A stretch of DNA of 64,000 bases from Siphonodentalium dalli. Taxonomy: Eukaryota; Mollusca; Scaphopoda; Gadilida; Siphonodentaliidae. Below, one piece after another: positions 1 through 13,245 of the stretch. Made by a program: the position numbers and the translations under genes. The stretch is taken from the NCBI GenBank assembly GCA_032622095.1, contig CP136061.1, positions 44,089,797 to 44,153,796 on the forward strand, read 5' to 3'. The notes below the pieces were generated by a model. That model was not told where the DNA came from. It saw only the letters and a program-made list of their open reading frames with translations, and ran no database searches. Position 1 is the stretch's first letter. Every line of letters starts with the position of its first letter.

Positions 1-885
1 CCAACCATTCTATTTGTTTAAATCCTTCAATACAGTATTCTTAGACTTACATGTACATATAGGTACAGTACTGGTGTGGGATACCAGACATTACCAGCAG
101 TTAACAATTCTATTCCCCACAGTGGTCCTTACATCATGTAGGACGCACACATAATCTAATCTCAATGTGTGAGACGCATCTACTTCATACAACCATAATT
201 AATAACAACCATCTCTTAAAGCCGATGGTCATCTTTCTGTCAAGTCTAGTTACTTTATCAAACTCCATCTAGACCTTCCGTAGAAAAGGATTACTCATCA
301 GATTTATCAAATAGAATGGTTTGAGGATCACTGAAATTCTTATACTATCTTATATATGTTTTCATATATTCACCAATTAATACATATTGATTGATCTAGT
401 CAATGGGCCATATGTATACATGTATATATTCATGATTGTTTTTGTTTTAAATTTTAATGGCTATCACATGTTTTTTGAAAATTACTGTCAAATGTTTTGT
501 TATTCAAATAAATGCATGTCAAGGTTAAAGATTTTCTAGAAGCTAACCATATCCCTCTGATGGTTTATAAAACCAAGAAACATGTGGTACCCATGAAAAT
601 CAAGCAAACACTAATTTCAACACAAAATAAACATACATGTCCTGAATTGAATAAAATATATAAAAAGTTCCAGAAGGTTTCAGGGTTATTTTCAAAGGCT
701 CTCAAGTACTCATAGACTGTATAATAGCTCAAATATGCACCCTCTTCAAAGGAATTGGCATGCAATAACATATAAAATCTTTAATACACAAAATATGTGA
801 GATAAGTTAACAGGAATATTCAGTTATCCAGGCAAAACAAATCCAGAATTAGCAAAATGGGTAGGCCCTTCGTGTTAGAATACCC

Positions 886-952
886 CAATCCTAACCCTAG
901 CCATAGCCCTATAACCCTAGCCACAACCATAACCCTAGCCATAACCCTAATA
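886..952 (+). repeat. Degenerate telomere-like repeat (CCCTAACC/CCCTAGCC variants)
   Basis: Several near-copies of CCCTAA alternate with CCCTAGCCATA and CCACAACCATA. The animal telomere repeat is TTAGGG, so this is either a short interstitial telomere-like patch or an unrelated simple repeat that drifted into the same composition. It is too degenerate to be a recent telomere fusion. Confidence 0.5.
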
Positions 953-1261
953 CATATGGAGAATGGAGGGGAGTGTGGTTTCGTGTATTCGTACATGAAG
1001 GATATACCCAAAAATGGTATGGTCTTACTTTACTTTAATAATATTTTATTGTAAATTCAATTACAACGGAATAGGGGTACAAGTTTTAACAACATACAAT
1101 GTACCCGCTCCCAAAATACAATAAATATTAGTTTAAACAAGATGACAGAGACTATATACATGATGAGGTTGCATAAATTTGGCCAACAAAAAGGAAAGTT
1201 TGTGTAAATAGTGTGTAATAGTCCAGTTTTGTGTTGTGTATACTTCGAGCGTTTTGCCGGC

Positions 1262-1341
1262 CATATATATATATATATCTCCCTCTCCCCTCCCATCCAC
1301 CTCCCCCTCTCTCTCTCTCACACACACTCTCTCTCTCTCTT
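1262..1341. repeat. (TA)n / (CT)n microsatellite
   Basis: A short TA run is followed by CCCTCTC and CTCTCT runs and CACACA. The open reading frames crossing it on both strands are products of the simple sequence. Confidence 0.85.
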
Positions 1342-1435
1342 TCCATGGAAATAAAAATTGAGAATAGTGGTCGTTGTTTATTTATAACTGGTATAAATAT
1401 GTTATGTGTTGCATTAGTTCGATTCGTAGCTTTAA

Positions 1436-1925
1436 AGATACGGGCGGCGTTGGTGGTGGGTATGCTGTTAAAATATTCAGCTCCGTCCAAAACCGTCATA
1501 AACAGAAAGAATAGTAAAATATAGACAGACATTGTTCTTATACCAATCAGAAATATGGCATAAACAGTATGTTATTGTCAAATGTTTTTCCTTTGTTATG
1601 TAAACCGGGCTCTTGTTTAGATTCGGATAAAGAGCGTTATTTGTTACCGTTTTCCTGATATGGAAATAATAAAGAGCGTTTATATCATTTGTGTGTGATT
1701 GATTAACCAATATAATTGCGCTGTTGTATGTAAACAGAAGCAAAACTTCTGTAACACGAGAATGTTCTTGTTTACGTACACCATCGTACGTCTTGACGAC
1801 AATATACTTTTTATGCATTGATTATGTTTGGCATATGAATAAAACTAAAAATATTTTAATGTTCCTTCCGTTGGTGGCTTATTGAACAAATATGAATATT
1901 TCTGCAACAAACGCCACCCGTGCCT
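1436..1925 (+). mobile_element. TTAA-flanked MITE, copy 1 (subfamily B)
   Basis: A 490-bp element is flanked on both sides by TTAA (1,432-1,435 and 1,926-1,929). The ends are imperfect inverted repeats: AGATACGGGCGGCG at the left and, on the other strand, AGGCACGGGTGGCG at the right. The interior is shared with seven other loci in this window, including the repeated phrase AAAGAGCGTT and a TTATGTAAAC block. No open reading frame looks functional. A TTAA target-site duplication is typical of piggyBac-type transposons, so this is inferred to be a non-autonomous piggyBac-like element. Subfamily B ends in a GGCG-type terminus, whereas the copies near 6.9, 9.8, 16.0 and 56.3 kb end in GGCC. Confidence 0.85.
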
Positions 1926-2139
1926 TTAATGTAGTCAATCAGTGGAGGCATTTATTCATTCAATATTGTCTTTTTCTGCATTCTGTATAAAAGACTCGGT
2001 TGCCGGATATGATGTGAAAAGCTATATATGCCTGCACAATTCGGAAATTCTTTTCATTTCTTGACGAAGTTTCACTTGTTCCCCAACGCAAATATGCTTG
2101 AAATAACTAATTTGAAATCGTCCAGTTTACGACATATTT

Positions 2140-4860
2140 CTAGTCTTTGTACAATATATAGTGGGCAATTAAGGAACGAGTGTATATTACTTTAATATTC
2201 GTATGCACATCTACAATTTGGAATATCTGCAACATAATTTTCGAACATATCTGAGCGGAGATCGCTGCATGCAAGAGTTTCGTATCATTCAGTGGAACAT
2301 ACTATATTTTCGGTTTCCCGATTCAAAATATTTAGGCGGCTTCTGGCGTTTTTTTATATTTAGGTTATCCTTGAAATCTAGCAAAAATATATACTTGGGT
2401 AGTTTGTTCCACGAAGTTACAACGAAAGGAAAGAATGATTGTTTGAAATGTTCCGTTCTACTATAATATGAGTGGAATCTTCATGGGTTCCGCATGATAT
2501 AGCTGGAGACTTGGACCGATCGAGATGGGAGTAGGAAAGATAAATAATATGGTATATCGTTTTTTTTTTTTATTTTGAACATAAGTTTGTAATTAGTGTT
2601 TCTTTCTGTGTATGTTTAGAGAAGGCCAGCCTGCTTCACAAAGATTGGAATTAATGGGAACTGAGCGCGTGAGCCCTGTTGCTATTATGGTGGCATCAAC
2701 GTGAATCCGGTCAAGTTTCTTTGGAAAATATGCCGGCGCGTTTGCCCATACTACATCCCATAATCTAAGATAGGCAAGATATATGACATATATATATTAT
2801 CAAGTGTTCTTCGATCAAAGTTGTACTTTTGTTTTCTGGGAATCCATAGAAGCGGGGCAACTTTTTTGACGATAGATTCAATTTGAATATTCCAATTTAA
2901 ATTGCTTTGCATTTGGAGACCAAGGCGCTTATGCGACTCACAATTATGTCAATTTTATTTTTGGAAGGTTAAGTCACGAGAAGCATCACACGGGATCAAA
3001 GAGAACAGTATTGCCTTAGTTTTAGTCGAATTTATGATTACAAGCCATTTGCTGGCCCACTCTGATAGTCCATTAAGTATTGGTTTATATTTTTTCTAGT
3101 AGTTTAATGTCATAGTGTTTCATCGTGAGACATGTATCATCTGCATAAAATTCTTGTTTCGGAATTTATCGGGGAGGTCATTTATATACACAAAGAAAAG
3201 GAAGGGTCCGAATATATATACGTGTGGAACTCCGGCTGGAATGGGTTGGAAGTTGGAATGTGAGATGTTTATCAAAACACGTTTGTTTCCGATTACTGAG
3301 GTATATCTTCCAGTCATTTCAACAATGGACCGGATATGCCGTATTATTCTAGCGTATATACCAATCATCTGTGCCAGACTATTTCAAATTATTTTGATAT
3401 ATCGCAAAAAAACAACTGAATATGTGACATGTGTAGAAGTTACTATCGAGAGTCTGACAGATGATATGATATAGATCTGTTAATTGGAAGGTCGTGGTAT
3501 GTCCGGGAATAAAACCTGATTGATGTTGGAACTTGGTACATTAGTTTGTTATATTGGTCAAAATGTCACAAGATGTCTTAAGAGTAATACTTTTTTCAAA
3601 AACTTTGTCGAGACTGGGATGAAGGGAACTAGGAAGCTAATTTGTACACTCAGAAATACCATTTTTAAATATGGGGATAACGTTGATTTGTTCCAGTCTG
3701 ATGGGAAATGGCCGAGCTCTTTTTAAAAATAATTTCTTAGGGAACATCAATAAAATCAGTAGTATCGTGAAACTGTTTTGGGGTTATAATAATACCATCA
3801 GATCCATGGGCTTAATTGTTTACTTTGAGTGATTTAATTGCAGTAAATTATCTTATCTCGGGTGAATGCAACATCAGAGAGCGATTTGAAGCATCTTTGG
3901 AAAGGGTTTGAATATCGTGGCTATGATAATCGATAGTTGAAGTTAAAGAACGCCTCATTCAAACTCTTCACGTTCTCGCGATTGTCTGACACATAGTGTT
4001 TTCCGTCGATAGTAACATCTCCGTGTTGATATATAATGCTTGGATACATGCGCATTTCTTTTTGTTCAGCAAATAATTTATCATTTGCCAAAAAATCACG
4101 AGGGGATGGGAATCCATTCTTGTCAATTAATAGCGCATAGCATGCTATTAGCACTGGTATAATATACGTGTTTTAGTTCCAAATAGTTCTCTCTTATGGT
4201 GTGGTTTCATATTTTTCGAATTGTAATGTCGCATAAACACCATAGTGATTTGAAAATCCAAGATTTAGAATGTCGGCGTCACACACTTGTAGGTTGTCGT
4301 TCACGACTATGGGGTCGAGAAGTGTTTGAGAGCTGGGCGTGACTCTTGTTGGCTTATTAATCACCTCTATGAATCTATAGTGACCAACTATTTCACTAAT
4401 TTTCGAATGTGGGTTAAGCAGATTGGAGTTAAAATCTCTGAGAAAAATTAAATGTTTAGTTGGTTTTAAGCCTTTGTCTATTGATTCTTCAAAGAGGTCC
4501 CAATAGTTTATGTGGCATAATTACTCCGATCTGTAAGTTAATGCGAGGACTCGATTGGATTTATTTGAGATCTCAAACCAAAAGATAGAAGCATCAAACT
4601 CGAGTTCGGTTCTGTTTTTGTAAACCAGGTGATTAACGAAACATACAAAAGCGCTACCGCTATACGAATTACGGTGAATTATAAACCGATGATGGAGGTT
4701 TTAAATCAATAGTTTTTCTGTAGGATAGGTTTGGTCGATGTGGTTCGGTGAAGCAGAGAATGTCCTATTCGTTTATAGTTTCAACTATTTGCTGCAGCTT
4801 ATTTCTAATACTGCGGATATTGTATTGAAAGACACTAATCCCCCCTGCTATGCCAGCTTG
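2140..4860 (-). pseudogene. Endonuclease-reverse transcriptase ORF of a CR1/L2-like retrotransposon (broken)
   Basis: The endonuclease begins near 4,840 with FQYNIRSIRNKL, the usual first strand of APE-type non-LTR endonucleases. In the RT, a decayed copy of the conserved segment that includes LPSDWN is visible near 3,700. QPIPAGVPHVYIFGPFLFFV and YINDLPDK (about 3,165-3,260) match the region just before the catalytic YADD, and the YADD itself is read in another frame immediately downstream. ESHKRLGL (about 2,935) and SYILPILDYG (about 2,780) are standard post-catalytic landmarks. SFVVTSWNKLPKY (about 2,410) and NCPLY (about 2,165) mark the C-terminal end. At least four frame changes and several stops separate these pieces. 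Identification as a non-LTR RT is firm; the exact clade is not. Confidence 0.75.
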
Positions 4861-7800
4861 TGAACGTGGTCCCGTTTCTATGGACGTATACCGAAGCTGA
4901 AGTCTTGGAGTGAGAGAAAGCTGGCAATTTACCAACATAATATAAGAGAGATACAAATATTTTTGTGGGCCAGAGAAACGATGACGTGATTGGAGTGTAT
5001 CAAACATGAAAAACATGATAGACAATGGTGAATAGATGGAAACAATATATACACAAAATCGTTTAAAAAACGACGACGAACATGATTGTGATAAGATGAA
5101 GTGTTAATGGTAACATGTATGGGATGAAGATTCCAATCATGTAAAAGGTGAGTTAATAAAATATCATTTTTTGTTGGAGTGGATATTTCAGAATGTTATG
5201 TGGCAGCACTGATGCTGGGTATGGTCAGTTTAGAATAAAACAAATTGTTTTCGTGAAGATTGGTCTGAAAACCTTTTAAAATACTTTACAGAGTATTGTT
5301 TTCTTAAGTCTTTGAACAGTGCATGACCATGACATTTTTGTCCAGAGAGGATGCAATCAGTTACCCCGAATTTGTAAATTGACTATACAGCATATGTTTT
5401 GCCTCACCAAAATTACATGTATAGTAGTTCAGCATTCAGAAAATGTCCTATTTCTTTACAGTTTCAGCTATTTGCTGTATCTTATTTCTAATACTGCGGA
5501 TATTATATTGAAAGACAGTAATTTCCCCTGCTATGCCAGTTTGTGAACTTGGTTCCGTTACTATGGACGTATCCCGAACTTAGAAGCAGCTTTGTTATAA
5601 CTACAACGACAAGTGGTAGTCTAAGGTTGCCACCCTTGGGAATTTTATAAAGTTTACTTTTTCGATATGAATCTATTTTCGGCCTGTTTTCATATTTTAC
5701 GTTATTAAAAATGCCAATCGCGGCACGGTGCTGCAATGCTGATATACCCATCAAATAATATGGTTGAGATCACAGCGATACAGCCCGAAACCGGGCAGAA
5801 ACTGAAATAGCTGAAGTCTTGGAGAGAGAGAGAAAGCTGGCAATTTGCTAACATAATGTAAGAGAGATAGTTATTTTTGTGGGCCAGAGAAACGATGACG
5901 TGATTGGAGTGTGTCAAACATGAAAAAAACATGATAGACAATTGTGAATAGATGGAAGCAATATATACACAAAGTCGTTTATAAAACGACGACGAACATG
6001 ATTGTGATAAGATGGAGTGTTAATGGTAACATGTATGGGACGAATATTCCAATCATGTAAAAGGTGAGTTAATAAAATATCCTTTTTTGTTGGAGTGGAT
6101 ATTTCAGAATGCCATGTGGCGGCACTGATGCTGGGTATGGTCAGTTCAGAATAAAACAAAATGTTTTCGTGGAGCTTGGTCTGAAAACCTTTTAACATAC
6201 TTTACAGAGTATTATGTTTTCTGATGTCTTTGAACAGAGTATGACCATGACATGTTTGTACAGAGAGAATGTAATCAGTTAAACCGAATTTGGAAATTGA
6301 CTATACAGCATATGTTTTGCCTCACCAAAATTACATGTATAGCAGTTCAGCATTCAGACAATGACCTATTTGTTTATAGTTTCAACTGATTGCTGTAGCT
6401 TATTTCTAATACTGCGGATATTGTATTGAAAGACAGTAATTTCCCCTGCTATGCCAGTTTGTGAACTTGGTTCCATTGCTATGGACGTACCCTGAACTTA
6501 GAAGCAGCATTTTTATGACTACAAGGACAAGTGATAATCTGAGGTTGCTACCCTTGGGAATTTTCATAAAATTAACTTTTTCGATATAAATCTATTTTCG
6601 GCCTGTTTTTATATTTTACGTTATTAAAAATGCCAATCGCGGCACGGTGCTGCAATGCTGAGATTCCCATCAAATACTATATGGTTGAGATCACAGCGAT
6701 ACTGCTAGAAACCGGTCAGAAACTGAAATAACCGAAGTCTTGGAGAGAGCGAAGGCTGGCAATTTTCTAACATAATGTAAGAGAGATACAGTTATTTTTG
6801 TGGGCCAGAGAAACGATGACGTGATTGGAGTGTATTAAACATGAAAAAACATGATAGATAATGGTGAATAGATGGAAACAATATATACACAAATCGTTTA
6901 TAAAACGACGACGAACATGATTGTGATATGATGAAGTGTTAAAGGCACGTGAGGCCTTAGTTGTCGAAAATATTCATATTTGTTCCAATCACCGTAAACA
7001 GAAAAAACGTTAAAACGCATACAGTTTCGTTCATATATACCATGACCATCACGTAAACAGTATGTTATCATAAAGACCTACTATATTTTACCTACGCATG
7101 AGCCTGATTGTGTTACAGAAGACAGCACAATGCTGCTGGCTAATCACACACAAATGGCATAAACGCTCTTTATTAGTTCCATATCAGGAATTCACCAACT
7201 AAGAACGCTCTTTATGTTTACCATCATAATATAAACAAACACCAGAAAAGTAACTTTTAATGCTTTTGTTTACATAACAATGGTCAAACATTTGACAATA
7301 ACATACTGTTTATGCGATATTTCTTATTTGTATACGGACAAAGTCTGTCTAGATTTTGATGTTCTTTCTGTTTGTGGCGGTTTTTGACGGGTGGAAATAT
7401 TTTCACAGGATACCCACCGCCAAGGCCAACCGTACCTTTAATGGTGACATGTATGGGATGAAGAGTCCAATCATGTAAAAGTTGAGTTAATAAAATATCT
7501 TTTTTTGTTTGAGTGGATATTTCAGAATGCCATGTGGCGGTACTGATGCTGGGTATGGTCAGTTTAGAATAAAACAAAATGTTTTCGTGGAGCTTGGTCT
7601 GAAAACCTTTTTAAATACTTTACAGAGTATTATGTTTTATGATGTCTTTGAACAGTGCATGACCATGACATTTTTGTACAGAATGTAATCAGTTAACCCA
7701 AATTTGGAAATTGACTATACAGCATATTGTTTGCCCCACCAAAATTACATGTATAGTAGTTCAGCATTCAGACAATGACCTATTTGTTTATTGTTTCAAC

Positions 7801-8680
7801 TATTTGCTGTAGCTTATTTCTAATACTGCGGATATTGTATTGAAAGACAGTAATTTCCCCTGATATGCTAGTTTGTGAACTTGGTCCCATTACTATGAAT
7901 GTATCCTGAACTTAGAAGCAGAATTTTTATGACTACAAGGACAAGTGATAATCTGAGGTTGCAACCCTTAGGAATTTTTATAAAATTAACTTTTTCGATA
8001 TAAATAAATTTTCGGCCTGTTTTTATATTTTACGTTATTAAAAATGCCAATCACGAAACGGTGCTGCAACGCTGATATTCCAATAAAATACTATATGGTT
8101 GAGATCACAGCAATACTGCTAGAAACCGGTCAGAAACTGAAATAACCGAAGCCTTGGAGAGAGCGAACGCTGGCAATTTGCTAACATAATGCAAGAGAGA
8201 TACAGTTATTTCTGTGGGCCAGAGAAACGATGGCGTGATTGGAGTGTATTAAACATGAAAAACATGATGGCATTGGTAAATACATGGAAACAATGTATAC
8301 ATATATACACATAGTCGTTTATGAAACGACGACCAACATCATTATGATACGATGAAGTGTTAATGGTAACATGTATGGGTACATGTATGAAGAGTCCAAT
8401 CATGCAAAAGGTGAGTTAAACAAAATATCCTTTTTTGGATATTTAAGAATGTCATGTGGCTTTACTGATGCAGAAATGGGTCAGTTCAGATCAAATAATT
8501 TGTTTTCGTGGAGCTTGATCTGAAAACCTTTAAAAATACTGTATAGAGTATTATGTTTTCTTATGTCTTGGAACAGTGCATGACCATGACATTTTTGTGC
8601 AGAGAGAATGTGATCGGTTAACCCGAATTTGGAAATTGACTACACGGCATAACTTTTTCCCCACCAAGATTACATGTAGG
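4740..8680 (-). repeat. Tandem array of ~915-bp units upstream of the retrotransposon ORF
   Basis: Four direct copies start near 4,750, 5,440, 6,355 and 7,770. The landmark GAGAAACGATG recurs near 4,975, 5,886, 6,806 and 8,222, spaced about 912, 919 and 1,416 bp; the last interval equals one unit plus the 495-bp MITE inserted in unit 3. Unit 1, next to the coding region, lacks about 230 bp. Each unit ends, on the minus strand, in the same FQYNIRS-type start of the endonuclease. On that strand the array is upstream of the coding region, the arrangement seen in L1-type 5' monomers. That it acts as a promoter is an inference. Confidence 0.8.
6943..7437 (-). mobile_element. TTAA-flanked MITE, copy 2 (subfamily A)
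   Basis: A 495-bp insertion has left end AGGCACGTGAGGCC and right end GGCCAACCGTACCT, with TTAA at 6,939-6,942 and 7,438-7,441. It interrupts the third unit of the 915-bp array. The second unit shows the empty site near 6,020 (GTGTTAATGGTAAC), which becomes GTGTTAA, element, TTAATGGTGAC here. Confidence 0.9.
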
Positions 8681-8756
8681 ACCCACCGACATCACATAAC
8701 ATTTGTATGACCATTTAATCTGGAGTGGATCCTTGTGTTGTGCACAGTGCATGTGT

Positions 8757-8843
8757 TCATGTCAACTCTACTGGATTCGCGTTGTTAACCCAGTCATCCC
8801 ATATGAACGTGTAGATCTCTCCTGCATCTGATTCCAATGTGGT
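8757..8843 (-). CDS. PAN-PLAT secreted protein, exon 3 (end of PLAT domain, stop)
   Basis: An 87-bp terminal exon follows a good acceptor (ATGTTTCAG then ACC, with AG at 8,845-8,844). Read in phase 0 it gives 28 residues and ends at TGA (8,757-8,759). The peptide contains GEIYTFIWDDWV. PLAT/LH2 domains characteristically finish with G-x-x-Y-x-F-x-C-x-x-W-L, and this fits that tail apart from Trp in place of Cys. The phase matches the donor of the exon at 18,728-18,999. The exon is separated from that one by a 9.9-kb intron full of mobile elements. It was found from the splice signal and motif, because it is too short to stand out as an open frame. No expression evidence is available. Confidence 0.6.
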   Translation of the reverse strand, partial: TTLESDAGEIYTFIWDDWVNNANPVELT

Positions 8844-8875
8844 CTGAAACATGTAATACATATTTACATAGCCCG

Positions 8876-11258
8876 TCAGTAGTATAGAGAGAGCATTGCT
8901 CGACGTTACTGAATGTAAGGTATATGAAGACTAACTAAGTAACTATTTCTAGGCATATGTTATAGTCAAGTTAACTATATCTAGGTTAGTAACTATTTTA
9001 AGACATAGCCAAGCTATATTAGTAAACAATACCCCCCGACTTGATTAAATTAATGTTAGAGAATGATGTGTAACTATGTATAGGCATATGTTTATAGTCA
9101 GGTTAACTATAGTAAGGCATATATATGATAGGTTAGTAAAATAAGTTGATGTTAGATAAAGAAGTGTTACGTGATATGAAATATTCGCTAGCGAATAGCC
9201 CGTGCATGTAAAAGCCACAGGTCTAAACACATGGAATTTTTTTTTTAACTTTCTTCTTTTTCATGTAGATTTGTAGGAAACACGATCAATCTAAAAAAAA
9301 AACAACACATAGGTCCTTTAATGAATAATGATACGAGTATAAATAGATTATATATTATCGAATCAATACATAGTTCCTTTAACATATAAATCATAACATA
9401 ATCTAATCAATTTTGTTTTAATATAATGACAATCAGGTCTTAAATCATCCCTGTCGCAACATCTTATGTCAAAAATTTATCAAGATTTATAGGCAAACTA
9501 TTTCTAGGTTATTCAAAATTTACAGTTGCAAAGTATACTGACCATATCTACAAATATTAATTAGAATATAAAGAACAGAGTTAGCTCCCTTGTGAATTGT
9601 AACATAATAATCTGTTTTGTTTTAAGTTCAATATAGATGTTAAACGATTGATATGTGTTAGAGAGTGATACAATGAAATATTCACAGCGCGAATAACCCA
9701 TGCATGTAAAAACCACAGGTCTAAACACTTGAACTTTTTTTAGGAACGTTCTTCTGTAGATTAGTAGGCAACTCATTTCAAAAACACTATTTCTTAGTGG
9801 TATATATCGAAATGTATAACCATTATCGGTTCCTTTAAAGGCAAGCGAGGCCTTTAATTGTCGATAATATTCATATTTGTTCCAAACACATTAAACAGAA
9901 AAACATTAAAACTCATACATTTTCGTTCAAATATACCATGACCATCGCGTTAAGAGCATGTTATCATAAAGACCTACTATATTTTACCTAAGCAAGAGCC
10001 TGATTGTGTTACAGAAGACAGCACAGAGTTAGTGGCTAATCACACACAAATGGCATAAACGCTCTTTATTAGTTCCATATCAGGAATTCACCAACAAAGA
10101 ACGCTCTTTATGTGTACCATCTTAATATAAACAAACACCAGAAAAGTAACTTTTATGCTCTTGTTTACATGACAATAGTCAAACAAATGACAATAACATA
10201 CTGTTTTTGCGATATTTCTTATTTGTATACGGACAAAGTCTGTCTACATGTTGATGTTCTTTCTGTTTGTAGCGGTTTTGGACGGGTGGAAATATTTTCA
10301 CAGGATACCCACCGCCAAGGCCAACCGTACCTTTAATGAATATGAATGATGGTATATATTCAAATCAATCTACTCATGTTGAAATATTAAAAATATGTGT
10401 ATCAAGCATGTTAAATGGTGATTAATTAGTTGCATATATCACACGAACGTATATATCTAGCTATAAATTGATAATCTATATTTATTTTAGGAAAGAAAAC
10501 TGGAACAATTAGCAACTATTTTCGGTTTATATGAAGACAACACATTTCAATTCCAACACAAATTCAATATTTCAGAAGGATAAAAAAATCTATATCTCCC
10601 TTTTAATGAAATATTAAATGTAGAATCACGATAAAGCAATTATAACATCAAATATCTCAATTGAAAGCTAAATTTTTAATACAATTTCACTGTTAACGCA
10701 CACAATTCCAAATATTTTTGCACACAAAAAAATCTTTATCTGTTTCGCTCCCAGCATCAAAAGTCGTTTTTTTTATTGCCACAATCATCGTACAAGACAA
10801 TAAAAGTCGCACAACCAACGTTAAATAATTTTTTTATTTTAACATAACAAGAGTTACTTACCCATCAAAGAACAGATAATCCATCGAAGTATAATTATGT
10901 CTCAATTTTACCTATGCGAATGTATCTGTTTATATACAGAAAAACATTAATTTATTCATTCTATCTTTAGTCCCAACAAATGATGTAATTCGAGCGATCT
11001 TTCTTTAAGTCGAATAATCTACCAACATATAACACGATAGAAATATCTAGCACACAAATGTCGTTATTTCTATAGTCACAAAACATGATGTTGTAAGATA
11101 TGTCTTCGTCCAGAATTCATGTCGAGTTCTGTTTATATACAGATCTTGCTCTAAGTCTGTCTACATAATATCACAACAAAACATGATGTTATTGTAAGTA
11201 TCTTCGTCGCATACCTACCACAAAAACAATCTCATTGCCGTCGCCTACTTATGAATAA
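8876..11258. repeat. Left arm of a very large inverted repeat
   Basis: This arm is the reverse complement of 14,313-17,103. The outer end carries AGAGCATTGCTCGACG; the inner end carries GTCGCCTACTTATGAATAA. Matches can be followed through the whole arm, for example AGCATCAAAAGTCG at about 10,754 against CGACTTTTGATGCT at about 15,091. Relative to the right arm it lacks roughly 400 bp in several deletions (near 10,800, near 10,640 and near 11,140). A 494-bp MITE interrupts it. No genes were seen. Confidence 0.9.
9839..10332 (-). mobile_element. TTAA-flanked MITE, copy 3 (subfamily A)
   Basis: The ends are AGGCAAGCGAGGCC and GGCCAACCGTACCT. TTAA occurs at 9,835-9,838 and 10,333-10,336. The matching place in the right arm (about 15,605-15,620, ATTCATTAAAGGAACC) is uninterrupted and carries one TTAA. 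The insertion therefore happened after the arms were formed. Confidence 0.92.
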
Positions 11259-13245
11259 CATTAAATACATGTGATGTTGTATATTGAGATAGCCCTGCCA
11301 ACAGATTTAGAGCATATATTTATATTTTTCCAGTGATAAGATGTATGATGTAACTATCAAAATGACATTGTGCGATCAATTTTTTTTATTAGGTAGATTC
11401 CCGTTCCGATTTAGAAATGTGCGGATAATGAACGGGAACATGCATATACAATACACATTTTTTTAACCTAGTCTAACGATATGAGCAATTCCAGATGTAA
11501 ACGTGCAACTAACAACATTGGCTTAATATTATTGTTTGATTGTTTCTGCGAGATAATTGCATACTATTGATAGGCATAGCATTGAAAGTACATATTGCTC
11601 GTGTGCACATAAGCATTTTATATTCGCTTTCATCATAGAACTCTATACAGAAATGCGTGAACAATAATTACTCTTAATGTTCAAATCGCAATAGGGCGCT
11701 GACTAATGGGTTTTATGCATGTGTACAGATGCCATCATAGGCATTATGTTGTATACATAGCATCTGGTAAATTAATCAGATATATAATGGCCATTCACTG
11801 CTTGTTGTAATTTAACGCCTGGCATTTCACCCTTCATTAATTTAAAGTTTAAAACGAACGACCGGTCATTGTTTCTGTCCGACCATGTTTACATCTGATG
11901 CTAAATTGCGTCTGGATTCACCAGCATGTTTTTTCCAACTCGTGTTGGCATTATGATTAAGGGAGAATTATTTGCTATAATCAGGTAAGTGTTATTTTTA
12001 TTTACAAAACTGCTACAGTATTTTTTTCAAAAATAAAACTATTGTTGAAATGGAATGTTAATTTGTAGAAATTACACCGTTTTTGCTAGATAATTGTAAA
12101 TATACTGTAAAAATGCTTAGCCACAACGTGTAGACAAATAAGATTTTACAGCAATACACTTGTAAAACTATGATTATTGTTTTTAGTTTGCATGTTTAAA
12201 GATGACTTTTGTACACTCGCATTGAAACAATGTTAATTTGGATACTGTAATTACTATCTAAACATTTGTGGAATGGTGAAATATTTATTATGCTTTTTGA
12301 TGATTAAGACATAATAATTTGATTATGAATTCGATATATGTGTATGTATAGAACTAATTAGGGTACACATTGAATACGATTATTGGACCTTTCATTTTAT
12401 GTGATCAGCGTTTTTTTTTATCCAACAAGGTTAATGCATATGTCCAGATATATACGCTCTTTGTTGATAATATAATTAGTATCTTTTTGGGGGATATCAT
12501 TAATTGTTAGTGTCCCTTCTAACATATTTGATATCAACGGTACCTATCTAATACGATTTTCAGCTACGAGGGAGTGAAAGAGTTGCATACAAACAGATAA
12601 AAAACGCTCTTTAACGATAATATAAATTATCAACCATATTTAAGTTAAATTATTAGCGCCCTTTTAAGAAATATGATATGAATGAGACCTATTTATTAAC
12701 AATCCTGAGGTAAAATTAGTCATAGGTACAAATTTTTAGCTCTGGTGTTCAAACACTTTTGGTATCCAAACTATAAAATTAAATATTAGTGCCCTTTTAA
12801 GACATCTGGGTTAAACATGGTATCCGGTATACAAATAATGAAATAAATCTTAGTTCAATTTTAAGACATCTGGGTTGAACATCGTATACTGTATCCAAAT
12901 AATAAAATAAATATTAGTGCCATTTTAAGACAACTGCTTTAAAATTCCTCTATAACCTCATATTTGTTTTGCTCCGATAAATATACAAACTGGAGTCTAA
13001 ATTATTGTTTTAAATTACACAGAACATAGGTTGAACAAGATATTAATTAATTAAAAGTTATCTGAAATCGTAATTTAATTAAACTTACCTGGCTATTTAG
13101 AACCATGGCTTTATCAGCCATTTTAGCTCGCCTATATAGGGTATATTATTATTGGAATGTTTACCGTAACATAACTACAGCTGATTATGAATGCAGTTGT
13201 CAAATAATGAACTACAGCTGATAAAAAACAGTTGTCAAGGACAGG
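11259..13245. other. Loop of the large inverted repeat, no gene seen
   Basis: AT-rich spacer between the two arms. Nothing coding was recognised. A short stretch with three related sentences around 12,770-12,950 (TTAAGACATCTGGGTT-type phrases) indicates a small diverged tandem repeat. Confidence 0.5.

Larger units (their letters stand above)
1..1435. other. AT-rich non-coding stretch
   Basis: No convincing coding region on either strand. The short open frames here have no recognisable motif and overlap each other on both strands. The stretch holds a degenerate telomere-like run (886-952) and a pyrimidine microsatellite (1,262-1,341), described separately. Near 1,218 the sequence TAGTCCAG followed by TTTTGTG matches the terminal octamer of two elements further right, but no partner end was found for it. 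Confidence 0.6.
1980..8680 (-). mobile_element. CR1/L2-like non-LTR retrotransposon remnant with tandem 5' array
   Basis: Read on the minus strand, the element has a tandem array (8,680 to about 4,740), an APE-type endonuclease start (about 4,850), a reverse transcriptase (about 3,780 to 2,850) and a C-terminal Cys-rich tail ending near 2,140. Frameshifts and stops are scattered throughout, so it is dead. The 3' end lies just downstream of the MITE at 1,436-1,925 but cannot be fixed exactly. The clade assignment rests on the order of motifs and on the C-terminal H-x-L-x-CPLY-type tail, which is common in CR1/L2-group elements. ORF1 was not recognised. Confidence 0.65.
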
